Below, in pieces: positions 20,385 through 30,600 of a stretch of 64,000 bases of DNA. The notes under the pieces are model-generated. The model had not been told where the DNA came from. It worked only from the letters and a program-made list of their open reading frames with translations, and did not search any database. The DNA comes from Linnemannia hyalina (lineage: Eukaryota; Mortierellomycota; Mortierellomycetes; Mortierellales; Mortierellaceae): the NCBI GenBank assembly GCA_019671135.1, contig JAHRHY010000013.1, positions 1,488,001 to 1,552,000 of the forward strand, given 5' to 3'. A program made the position numbers and the translations under genes. Each line of letters opens with the position of its first letter. Within the stretch, counting starts at the first letter, position 1.

Positions 20385-20770
20385 CTACAGGTCATCCTCA
20401 TCGGCACGATCGTTGTGTTTCTTAAATGTGGAACCAAGACCCGCAAACAGAGATTCCATCTGAGAGCGGAAGTTACCAAAGGTGGAATTGTAGAGCGCGT
20501 CATCCTCTATAAGTTCCATGTTCTTCTTTTTGCGCTATGGGTGAGCGAAATTTTGGAGTATAAGAGTGTCAGACTCATCAACAACTCTCCTCAAGAACTG
20601 TGGGTACCTTCCATCCACAGCAATGCAATCCAATTCATGCACTTTCTTGTCTAATTTCATCATCAGAAGCATTGTTCTATCATCATTGTTCTTGTAAGAA
20701 GCAGACTTGGAGACAACCAAAGTCATGCCATCACAATCCATTGCAACTTGTGTGCGTAATCCAGACTATT
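20385..20770 (-). pseudogene. PIF/Harbinger (DDE_Tnp_4) transposase relic
   Basis: The minus strand reads LRTQVAMDCDGMTLVVS, a metal-binding-type aspartate segment DCIAVDGRYPQFLRRVV, SDTLILQNFAHP, a TAG stop, then KKKNMELIEDDALYNSTFGN, FRSQMESLFAGLGSTFKKHN and a stop near 20392. The phrase F-x-x-x-F-G-x-F-R-x-x-x-E-x-x-F-x-x-L-G-x-x-F is characteristic of the C-terminal catalytic part of DDE_4/Harbinger transposases. About 130 codons survive, interrupted by one stop, and the N-terminal half is missing. It sits in the spacer between the two inverted-repeat arms. Confidence 0.75.
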
Positions 20771-20889
20771 TCAGCTGTTGCTCTTGTATCATGCGCTTCG
20801 AGATGCAAGGTAACACGCTGAAATAATGGGGGTGACACGTTTTATCCCAAGGCTGTCAGGCCCCAGGTTGCCAGGATTACGCGCGAATA

Positions 20890-21315
20890 GGCTCGCGGCC
20901 ATCCTCTCCCTAAATGGGTTGGAATCCAGTTCCAATTTTCAATATTTGCGCAGCGAAGCTCAGTGATGGTCTGGGTTAAAATTTGGAGTGAATAGCGGAG
21001 TGGATCGTAAAACTAAAAAGGAAGGTGAATTAGGGCCATGCAAATGGCATTCTCACTAGAAACGTCATTTGTGTTACAAACTTACAATCAAATGGTCAAC
21101 TTAACTCCTCGTACCATGTCCATCCGGAACTCATAAAATCCTTCCTTTTTAGTTTCACGACCCACTCCGCTATAAACACCAAATTTTGACCCACATCCTT
21201 AGTCTCGACCCAGCCCTTCAGATTTCGAGTACTGGGTCGAGACTACCAGACCCTTACTGTGTGAGGTCTTCGGAACAGGATTCCAACCCACGTAGGGAGG
21301 GGATGGCCGCGAGAC
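20890..21315. mobile_element. MITE with long terminal inverted repeats and TA flanks (copy 2)
   Basis: This 426-bp element is of the same family as 12070-12450, inserted in the opposite orientation. It begins ggctcgcggccatcctctcc and ends in ggatggccgcgagac, with TA on both sides (20888-20889 and 21316-21317). Inner sequence is shared with copy 1 over most of the length, including the aaatgacgtttctagtgaga block. It lies exactly where the copy-C flank ends, so the DNA on its far side is unrelated to cassettes A and B. No coding capacity. Confidence 0.8.
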
Positions 21316-21597
21316 TAGGTTTGTTTAATCCAGGGACGAAGGGTACATTAGAGAAATTGAGAGATGCATGTCCACAGAGTCGGGTCGTGTTGGTGCAATT
21401 GGGTTGCAAAGAAAATTAATATCGGGCTCTTTTTCTTCTTTTACAGTGGGGTGTACATATTGGGAGATTACAGTCCAGTTCCTCTCTAATTGCTCACATA
21501 GCCGGGTCTGCTGGACAGTGGTCTGGAAATGTTCTTGTTGGTCGCTCGCGGCTACTTCATTTCGTCACTTTTCGCTGCTTTGGGACTGCTTCTCATG

Positions 21598-21735
21598 CCG
21601 CGACAGCTTTGTTCGTTGACATGATGATATGTTTGTTTGTTGACAGAAAAGATAAGTGTTATTGACATGGGAAATGTGTGCATCCTACACATATCTTACC
21701 TATGAAGAGATATGTTGGCTCACAGACGCGATTTA
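21598..21735 (+). promoter_or_regulatory. Conserved distal promoter block of GH28 copy C
   Basis: Counterpart of the blocks at 11620-11760 and about 17970-18110. It contains aaaagataagtg and tcttacctatgaagagatat. GATA-type sites are visible but their function is unproven. Confidence 0.4.
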
Positions 21736-21852
21736 TGAAGATGTTAAATGTATGCTCTTGTTGTCGTCCCTTGGCATACACAACTACATCCAACACATTC
21801 TAAGCGGGTAATGGTCACCGGAAGATCGAAAGCCCTACAAATCCCCATCTGA

Positions 21853-21860
21853 TATAAAAG
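21853..21860 (+). promoter_or_regulatory. TATA box of GH28 copy C
   Basis: TATAAAAG lies 106 bp before the ATG at 21966. A C/A-rich leader (aacaatcaacccctacactc) lies between them, as expected for a strongly expressed fungal secreted-enzyme gene. Confidence 0.7.
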
Positions 21861-21965
21861 GTAGCCATCGGGCGTGTTGGAAAAAACATAATTCTCAATA
21901 CCAACTCCAACAGCAGAATCGCAACAATCAACCCCTACACTCCACCTACCTACAGTTCCTTTACT

Positions 21966-23684
21966 ATGAAGTTTTTGCTCATCATCTCCGCCTTCGCGGC
22001 TACTGCTGTCATGGCCGCTCCTACCAAGGTATGTGGAGAATAGAGAAAATAGCGAATCGAAATCTTTGGCAACTGGAGAACACTAGTGTACTTACTACAG
22101 CCTATTGTTATTTTCCTCTCCTCCCTCTACCTGTTCAGGGTCTTTCCGGATGCGTCGCCACGTCCTACGATCAAATTGCTGGCACCAAAGCCTGCAGCGC
22201 GATCACCATTCAGGGCCCATTCACCGTGCCTGCCAACAAGAAGATTGATCTCACTGGACTCAAGACTGGAACCACAATCAAAATCAGTATGACCATCCGG
22301 GATTTGTTATAGTCATTGTTCTCTCCAAAGAAAACACCCGATTCTAATCTTGTATTCAAATTAACCTTTGACATTAGCCGGCACCATTACCTTCGCCAAG
22401 GGAAATCTGGACGGGAACAACGACCTTGTGACCATTGGTGGTACCAACATCAAAATCGACGGCACCAGTGGCAAATTTGACGGCAGCGGACCAGTAAGTT
22501 TTGTTGTTTTTTCTTTCTCATCGTTCATTGTGTAACGTAATACATGATCTCCTTGACCCTAATTTAACATTTGTACTCATTAATGTCACAAACCAGCTCT
22601 ACTGGGATGGCAAGGGAGGCAACGGAGGCGTCAACAAGCCCAAGTTTGTCAGACTCAGCAAGATGAGCGGCTCCATCACTGGTCTGACCATCATTAACTC
22701 TCCAGTGCACACTTTCGCCGTCAGCGGCTGCCATGGACTTGCTCTCACCGGCATCACCATCGACAACCGTAAGGATCACGCCCCATGTTTATTTCTTTTT
22801 CGACGTAGAGCGATGACGGTGTTTAATCAAGTCGAGAGGGATATATCTAACATTTGGTGCGTTCTTCTCTTTCTTTTTCTAAAGGTGGACCCAAGTACGC
22901 TCTTGGCCACAACACTGACGCCTTCGATGTCGGCTCCTCTTCGGGCGTTACCATCACCGGTGCCAAGGTGTACAACAACGATGACTGTCTTGCCTTGAAC
23001 AGTGGCACCAACATCGTCTTTAACGGTAACCACTGTGAGGGTGGTCACGGTATTTCGATCGTAAGTGGTACATTCTCAAATGAGCACTTCTTTTGTTCTT
23101 TTCGCCAATACTAACATGAATCACAAGTGTGTAGACTAATATTCCTATTATTTAATTTCACAAACAGGGTTCCATCAAAGCCGGATCTGTTGTTGATGGT
23201 GTCTCGATCACGGGAAACACCGTCGTTAACTCTGCGAACGCGGTCCGCATCAAGGCCTACGCCAACGCGACCGGCGGCAAGGTCAACAACGTCACCTACT
23301 CGGACATCACCATGTCCGGAATCACCGACTACGGTATCATCATCCAGCAAGACTACACCAACGATGGCGCTACTGGCAACCCCGGCGGTGCCGCCCCCAT
23401 CACCAATGTTAACTTGTACAACATCCACGGTAGCATGGCCAAGAAGAACAGACAGAGTGTGTATATTCTCTGCGCCAAGTGCAGCAACTTCAACTTCCAG
23501 AAGATTGCCATTACTGGAGGTCTTGCTACCAAGTGCACGTAAGTCTTTGGTGATTTCTGTTATCGGTCATGTTTGCTTGTTGACTTTTTGGATTTTCTGC
23601 CAAAAGGTGAGTTTTGATCTAACTTTGATATTCTTTATTATTGCGTTTCATAGTGGAATCTCCCCCAAGCCCATGGGCTGCTAA
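21966..23684 (+). CDS. Endopolygalacturonase, GH28, copy C
   Basis: Exons: 21966-22028, 22139-22286, 22378-22493, 22597-22768, 22885-23060, 23168-23538 and 23654-23684, 358 residues. The product has a 17-residue signal peptide, then a mature parallel-beta-helix-type protein with the GH28 signature: NTD (Asp178), DD (Asp199, Asp200), GHG (His221) and RIK (Arg252-Lys254). Conserved cysteines (GLSGC, CHG, DDC, NHC, CAKC, KC, final GC) suit an extracellular fold. Its role is cleavage of de-esterified pectin. It is the inverted near-identical partner of copy B, 4.2 kb away and transcribed in the opposite direction. The gene body is intact. Its distal upstream flank (before 21392) is copy-A-like and ends in a MITE, unlike copy B. 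Confidence 0.94.
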
Positions 23685-24311
23685 ATCTCACATGTGTATG
23701 CACCATACCACAAGGTCAACATCATTCAGAAAATGAATTGAGCATTCTGGAACACAGTTGAGCCGTAGTAATGGCTGACTGTCGATAAAGCATCTCCTTA
23801 GTCCTAGATGATCATAATCTTAGATTTTAAAAACATAAAAAGAAGTAAACTTTGCAGGTCAAAGCATTACCGTAACTCTATTTTCTGGATGTGGATATGG
23901 GGAGAGGGTTGTTTGTTGTCAGTCGCTGCCGTTTCTGTTACTATCATTGCTGTGGCTGTCGGCGTGGGAGTCTGAGAGAGTTTTTTGTTGATGCACCCGA
24001 ACACAGAGGAGGGCGACAGACATGATTGGCTGACTCGAGGTTCGTTGGATCTTTGAGCACTGGAAAAAAGAAAAAAAGAAAAAAAGAAAATATAAACACT
24101 CAAACCAACACAGCGATCAGATAGGAGTCGGAAGAACGTGTAATGTTTTATTTACGTCGACAAAACCATCGAGGGGATACCAGTCTCCTCCCTTGAACGC
24201 ATTTTCGCCAGTCAATCAAATCACTACATCAGTGTATGTGATATGAACAGCTGGGGTGAGGAAATGAAGAAAGAAGCTTGGGTCTTAATAATACTAATAA
24301 AGCTAGCCAAT

Positions 24312-26020
24312 TTAATGGTATTTTGGACACTTAACAGTTCTCACTTCTAGCTCCTTTCTCAATGCAGCAACCTTCATTTTGACCTGATCTCGCTCCATCG
24401 CGAACTCGCCTTTCTCTCTCCTGAACTCAGCTCTTTTTTCCTTGAGTTCAGCCTTATCTTCCACCATCTCCTTCCTGAAATCCGCCTTCCCGGTTGCAAG
24501 CTCCTGCAAAAGCCTCACTCTTGCCTCATTCTTGCCTCATTCTTGCCTCATTCTTGCCTCATCCGAGAGCCGAAACAGGTTTTCTGTAGGTTCACGTTCA
24601 CGATTCTCGATTGCCTGTTCCCCTGCCCTCAACTCTCTCTTGGTCTCATAATACGTCACTCGGTGCTGCTGTGTCAGTTTCTGGGGTCTTCTCGATAGAA
24701 GTCGTAAGCACAGCGAAAGACGATATGCCGTTGCCTCTCCGACGCTTATTGCGTAGGGCTATGTTGAAAGGATCCGCCTGAGAACCTAGATTCAATATCC
24801 AAACATCAATGCGAAAGATATTAATTAGACTACCATAAATGAAATGTGGTACCCTTTTGGTAGCTTCAAAACGATGCCAAGGATGTACTTCTCTACCTGC
24901 ATTGGGATTGGTATCTGAAGTGTCTTCACGGGGTTCCATGTCGCTGCTCTCATCATTCGTAATCTCATAGGCGGTGGTAGATCTATCCTCAAACTGCGCC
25001 GATTTCTTTGGCGGGGGAGGATTTACAGCATGATTCCCCCAGTAGACTTCGTGAAGTCGAGTGAACTCTGGACATACCTCCAACTGCTTTGCGGCAACAT
25101 GTGCTCCTTGGCCAGTGGAGTTCATCTTGGCCGACTCGTGGTATTTGTACTTGACATACGTAATTTTGGATTTGACCTGGAGTTCAGTCCGCTTGATGTT
25201 GTGTTTGCTGTTGACCACGTTTGCAATCTCCTGGCGTATGTCCTTCGGCTTCTGTCCTGACACAGGGGGGGGGGGGGTGTTTGGCACAGTCGCTCGTGAT
25301 TGTGAGGATTGGTGATCCAGTCAAAAAAAAGTATCCATGCCTTCCTGTGCCCAAAATGACGACGTCCTCAGTGTTCCTTGATATCCGTCCAAAGTTGCAT
25401 TGGACTTGGTCAGCTTTATTGCCAAAGGGCCGAGTTGACTTGAAGCGCCATCACGCGAACGTTTTGCAATGCTTATTTGTGTGCCTTCAGGAATAGCAGA
25501 GTTGGCAGCGAGGGATAGTTGCGCGAGATGCGGCGATGGTAGGATGGAAGGCCAAAGGGAAAGTGAAACAGAAGGTGAGGGGAAATGATCTCTGCGATGC
25601 GTACTGAGTAGGATGGTAGAATGCGGTATTCTGCTGTTGTCGCTCCACTTGAGATGGAACGATGAATCGCGATTCGTATTTCTGTTGTCGGTATTTGCTG
25701 CAACTGTTGCTGTTGTTGCTGCTGTTGCTGTTGTTGCTGCTGTTGCTGTTGTTGCTGTTGTTGCTGTTGTTGCTGTTGTTGCTGTTCCTGATGTTGTTCC
25801 TGATGTTGTTGTTCCTGATGTTGCTGTTCCTGATGTTGCTGTTCCTGATGTTGCTGTTGTTGCTGTTCCTGATGTTGTTGTTGTTGAATGGATTGTAAAT
25901 TGCGCCCCTGACAAGGTTGCTTGGAGAGAACGAGAAGGGTCTGCGAAAAAGAAAACAAAATGAGAATAAGGAGCAAAATAGCACATTTTGATTGGCTACC
26001 CTAGGAATTCTGTGGCTCAT
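24312..26020 (-). pseudogene. SANT/Myb-like protein with polyQ and coiled coil, frame-broken (right arm)
   Basis: Reverse-complement twin of 13683-15391, with the same homopolymer lengths (8 A at 25323-25330, 12 G near 25265-25276) and the same 11-bp array, so it carries the same compensating frameshifts and the same stop before the coiled coil. The 213-codon middle frame is 25287-24646 and the coiled coil is 24518-24312. Sharing every lesion means the damage was already present when the arm was copied, or that the arms are kept alike by gene conversion. Confidence 0.6.
25699..25884 (-). repeat. CAG/CAA trinucleotide tract with 15-bp units (right arm)
   Basis: Twin of 13818-14002. The tract is unchanged in length between arms, which is notable because such repeats usually vary quickly. 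Confidence 0.9.
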
Positions 26021-26384
26021 AGCTCTTGTACCATTAGAAAGTTAACAGCAAGAATAATTATTCCCAACGCGTCGTTGAAAGGTTTCGAAGAGCAGGCGTC
26101 TGATTCGCTACCAATCGTACGAATACCAATCGTTTTCATATTCCTGAGAAGACTGACGCCTCTCACACAGAGCATGCAAATATTCTGGATAGTAGCGCGG
26201 GAGCGAGAAAGCGACTAACTCCATCATTCATGACCACGTCGAATAAAAGAAAATATTTGTGTAATTATATACATAAAATGAACTACATCCTCCCTGCACA
26301 GCAGGAAAAGGACGTAGATGGTGATGAGATTATGTCTAAACATCGAAGAAAAATATACAAAAAATGAACTACACTGCCATACGT

Positions 26385-27437
26385 TTAAGCGCAGTGGGTG
26401 GATGTGGCGGTATCGCTGTTGCAGACAAGACCGGTCTTGCACTGGTTAAGGATCCAGGTGCCAGAGACGCACTTGGAGTACTGGTTCGAGGAGCCGTTCT
26501 TGACACAGACGGTGGCACCGTTGGTGCTGCAGGAGCCAGTCTGGCGACCCTCGGGGAGACCTGTAGGGGTAGAGGTAGAGGTCGAAGTGCGGCTAGTAGT
26601 GGTAGTCGAGGCTTTGGTGGTCGATGTGGGCTTGACCGAGGAGGTAGGGACGATGGTGCCGGACTTGACGGGGTAGGAGATGGCTCCATTGCAGGATCCG
26701 CGGGTAAGGGCCTCGGCGGGGACGTAGGCTCCAGCAGTGTTGACCTTGAAGAACAACCAAATCTCGCTCAAGACTCCGGAGTCACAGTTGATCTGGGCGT
26801 CAACACCGAAGGCGGCCTTGATAGCATTGTGCATATCGGCAACATTAGGGGTCGATCCTGGGTTGATACCTGCACCGGAGAGGACGCTGTAGAGGTTGTA
26901 CTGTTTACGCAGGCCGAGAGCGGTGTTGAAGTAGTTGAAGACATCCTGATCCTGGACATAGTTGGACGAGCACTTGGGCGCCAAGGTCGAGACACAGGTT
27001 CCATGCTTGCTCCACTCGTGAGCCCAGAAGGCGTTGTTGTCACCCTTGTACGAGCTCCAGTAGGTGTTCATGTCGTCCATGAATCCGGCAGGGGTGGAGG
27101 GGTAGTTCTGGAGACGGGTGTCGATATCAGTGTAAACACGGGCGGCGTCGCATCCATTGGCGGGGCCCTGTCCTCCAGAGCAGGTGTCGGGCCAGAGACC
27201 GTGCATGGTGAACTCGTTAGAGGGGCCGAGACCCTGGTACCACTGCTGGACGAGGAGGAGCAGGCCCATGGAGGGAACACAGCAGCCGTCGAGGCCTGAG
27301 GAGGCAGAGGAGCAGGAGAGGACATCAGCGGGGCAGGTCAGGGCGCGGGGCTGGAAGGCGCTCGTGTTGACGGGGAGAGCCGAGACGGCAGAAAGGGTGG
27401 CAACAGCCAAGGAGGCAGCGATGGTCAAGAACTTCAT
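26385..27437 (-). CDS. Secreted ribonuclease T2 with chitin-binding-like tail
   Basis: Single exon of 350 residues. The ATG at 27437 is chosen because it opens a signal peptide ([20 protein letters not shown]). The two RNase T2 active-site segments are intact: FTMHGLWPD (His79) and HEWSKHGTC (His140, Glu141, His145). Eight or more Cys suggest the usual disulfides. Residues around 245-295 are a Ser/Thr/Pro-rich linker ([15 protein letters not shown]), followed by a Cys-rich tail ([24 protein letters not shown]) that resembles a CBM19-type chitin-binding module. The enzyme should cleave single-stranded RNA through a 2',3'-cyclic intermediate, outside the cell or in the vacuole. It lies 170 bp outside the right inverted-repeat arm. 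A truncated paralogue lies at 3010-3369. The CBM19 label is less certain than the nuclease call. Confidence 0.93.
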   Translation of the reverse strand: MKFLTIAASLAVATLSAVSALPVNTSAFQPRALTCPADVLSCSSASSGLDGCCVPSMGLLLLVQQWYQGLGPSNEFTMHGLWPDTCSGGQGPANGCDAARVYTDIDTRLQNYPSTPAGFMDDMNTYWSSYKGDNNAFWAHEWSKHGTCVSTLAPKCSSNYVQDQDVFNYFNTALGLRKQYNLYSVLSGAGINPGSTPNVADMHNAIKAAFGVDAQINCDSGVLSEIWLFFKVNTAGAYVPAEALTRGSCNGAISYPVKSGTIVPTSSVKPTSTTKASTTTTSRTSTSTSTPTGLPEGRQTGSCSTNGATVCVKNGSSNQYSKCVSGTWILNQCKTGLVCNSDTATSTHCA

Positions 27438-27546
27438 TGTGGAAGGTGAGAATGGGTATAGGGTTGGAAGAGTGAGAGAGAAGGATGACTGAGAAGAGCT
27501 GAGTGGCGAGTAAGACAAGAAAAAAAAGAGGGAAATAGAGGCCTGT

Positions 27547-27553
27547 ACTTATA
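27547..27553 (-). promoter_or_regulatory. TATA-like box of the RNase T2 gene
   Basis: TATAAGT on the minus strand about 110 bp upstream of the ATG at 27437, a spacing like that of the GH28 TATA boxes. Confidence 0.45.
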
Positions 27554-27619
27554 CTAGTGGAGGAAAGAAAGATGATCGATGCAGGGGAGGGTTTAGAAGG
27601 AGACAAAGGAAACAAAAAA

Positions 27620-30600
27620 CTGAATCATCTTGCATGGAGTAGGACGGTGGAAGGAGGAGGAAGTATGTATTCTCTTTAGTGGTGAAACGAAATAAAATAC
27701 TGAACATGTGCGGAATACATTGAATTCAGAAGTACAATAAAATGTGGTAATGGGGTAAGAGAGAGAGGACCCTTTGGACGATCATGGACACACACATACT
27801 CGCAACCACACATCCACCACTCACACTTCCTTGTACATGCACTAACAAACTTACTCGGTGGAATATCAATCCGATCGAGCTCCAAAACGAAACAGACACC
27901 AAGCAGGCGGGTGGGTAAATTGAGTTATGATTGGAGGTGTGAAGAGTATGTCAATGACCCCAGAGAATGGAGATCGAGGGTGTGCAAGGGTGCCTGTTGG
28001 GTATTATTCGGCGCATTTATTTTGTTATTTATTGTTTACATGCCTGCAGAAAAAAGGAGAGAGTGGGAATGAAATAGAGGGAGTGAAATTGATTGGAGTG
28101 GAAATTGAGAGATGGGTTCAAAGCGCATCAAAGAGAAGGGAGAGGGTAAACAAAAAAAAGATGGAGTAGGGAAGGGAAGGTTCCCACGAAGGTAGGGGTA
28201 GAGAGGAGGAGGAGAGAGACGGATGAATTACTGACCAGTTGAGGATGCACGAAGACAAACACGATGGTATGATTGCGCCGTCCTGTCATCCAACCAACGA
28301 AGGAGAGAGGGGAGGCGTGAGAGAGGCAGAGAGGAAGGAAGGACCGATAAGGTAAACAAAAGAAAAGACAAGATGGAAACATATGCCATTCTTTTGTTCA
28401 ATGGCTGAAAAGAAAAAAGACGGGCAGAGAGAAGGCAGGATGGAGGTGCGACACGAGCCCCAGAGGAAAGAAAGGGCAGCAATAGGAAGGATTAAGAGGT
28501 CTAATGGAAGAATTAGTGTATTGCAATAGACCACGGTTAGACGAAGATAAGGTACGTATTGACTTTCTGGATTACATAAATTGAAGGGAAGGGAGTGGGT
28601 GTGTGTGTGTTGTGTGCTTGTGGGAGAACAAATAAACAAACAGACAAACATGGAGGCTCTCAATTATTTGAACAGGGTTTTGAGGTTAAAGGGACGAGAA
28701 AGGAGGGAAGGGGAAGGGATGACAAGGAAAAATTGAGAGCACCAAGCAAGAAGCAAGGTTATGGCCTGTTTGCCTATCACAAGGCACTGAGCATGCACAC
28801 CTGTCAAGGACAGGATTCGGAAGCAGTGTGAAAGAAGGACGAAAACAAGCAGGTAGAAAAAAAAAAGAAAAAAAAGATGGGCGAGTAGCAACAAGGTGGG
28901 CAGAAACATCTACTCCGGCACAAAAACCCAGAAACGATACTCCAGTCGCATCAGCCATTGCAACGGCAGAGAAAAACATGAAGGCGAGCAATCGGAGGGA
29001 ATGAAGAGGTATACGGCATAAAGTATCCACGGACAATAGAGAGTGAGGAGAGAGAGTCAGCATTGTAGGGGAGCATGATACTGTCGGCTATTTATGAACT
29101 ACAACCGATCGAAGGAAAAAAAATGAAGTGCAACCGACATACACAAGGAAAAGCATCTCGGACTGAGAATGTTACTTTCATCGACATGAATAACCTTTCC
29201 GCTTTTCATTTCCTCGTTACTACTGGTAATTGATGACAACAAGGGTAACGAGCGAATGGTTGTTTCGTATCTCTATGTCATCAAGGCCATTCAACAAAAC
29301 GCCCATATCATTCTCCCCCTTTCTCGATTTTTTACGTTCCCTCTCCCAATTGTTGTTTGTTTTTCCATGAGATGAATGGGCATCTACTTTTCCTTCTCTC
29401 CATGCATCTTCATTAATAACATGCATGCCCATTAGTCTCCTCTCCTTAGCACGGTGTCTCTCTCTCATTAGCAACATGCACTAGCACCCCTCCCCTCCCT
29501 CCCTCCTTGTCTATAGACAAAAGAACTAGGAAGCTACCCGGGCAGGGCCGGGATGCAGCCCAGGTGGAGGATGCTGTCTGATTCGCTCCAACACGACAGA
29601 GCTTGTTCCTGAAAACACTCAAGAGAAGTAGCCTTTGCTGACAGTGCGTAGTGACCTTGAGAGATGATTGGCTGGGCGGGTGCGGGGACGCATTTTGCAG
29701 TCCGCCAATCGGGACTCTGCTCTGCTACATCATCCTCCATCCACACATCCTTTGACAAACAAAACGAAACGAAACAAACAAACAAACATGCAGGCATGTC
29801 CAAACCATAAAGTCGAAACAGACGTAAATCGACCAAAGGAATAACGCAAAAGGATGCGTGCGAATGAGAGACTGAGAGGCAAAAACAAAGGGTGTTCAGA
29901 GGAAGAAGGAGTGAGTGCCATTTTGGCTGATGCTCACTTGCACAGGGGTCAGATACAGATCCATCCATTCATTCACATTCGGCATCCGTGAATCTAGAAG
30001 ACCTTTTTTAAATGACGAATCCTCTTTGAGATTCCCTCTCTGCGCATCGATTGTAACACCATTGCCGCGGTCGATTGAACACGTTCGTCTTTTTATTTCT
30101 TTCGATAGCGTTGGTCTAGTCTCCACGTAGGGGTTGTGTTGGAGTATTCGTTTGCCGAAAGGGTTCCGGTCAGACCTGAGCTTGCAACCTATATACACAC
30201 TCACACATACACTCCAATGTACACAGTCTCGTTACTCGGCGCCTACTACAATAAGCACAAGAAAAAAAAGAGAAACATGCCTCACTTGCTCCTTCTCATG
30301 TCATCTCTCTCCAAACAGAAACGTGTTTTTCGCGCTCTCGCCGAAAGGAGTTCAAAAAAATTATGTCCAGAGCCAGGAGGGGGATTGACTGACAGTACCG
30401 AAAAGTCCGAACTGAAAAAAGGGTCCAATTGAAAATCGACTAGCGTCCTTTCCTTCGGCTTTTGTTCTGGCAGCGGAAGTACTTGTTTGACGGTATTTTT
30501 TTCGTTGTTATTTATCTGCGCTGCAAAAATGAGAGATAGAGCGAGATGGGGGCTGAATAGAGACAAACGCATGCATAAGAGCAACCGCATGCATGGGATG

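Larger units (their letters stand above)
21392..26216 (-). repeat. Large inverted repeat, right arm
   Basis: Reverse complement of 13517-18312 with very few differences. Near the outer end a 30-bp segment (about 26150-26181, containing gacgcctctcacacagagc) is present here and absent from the left arm. The arm ends sharply after gcgact at 26216. On the inner side, sequence from 21316 to 21392 instead resembles the flank of copy A (about three differences in 80 bp), so the right arm joins B-like and A-like DNA. Confidence 0.92.

Noticed and set aside
26364..27299. 311-codon frame antisense to RNase T2 (plus strand)
   Set aside because: It is a Gly/Val-rich shadow of a strongly biased coding region. 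The opposite strand has the complete RNase T2 with signal peptide and both active sites.
28100..30600. Minus-strand frames of 80-145 codons in the gene-free stretch
   Set aside because: They are Phe/Leu/Ser-rich readings of purine-rich DNA with no domain, and they overlap each other in several frames.
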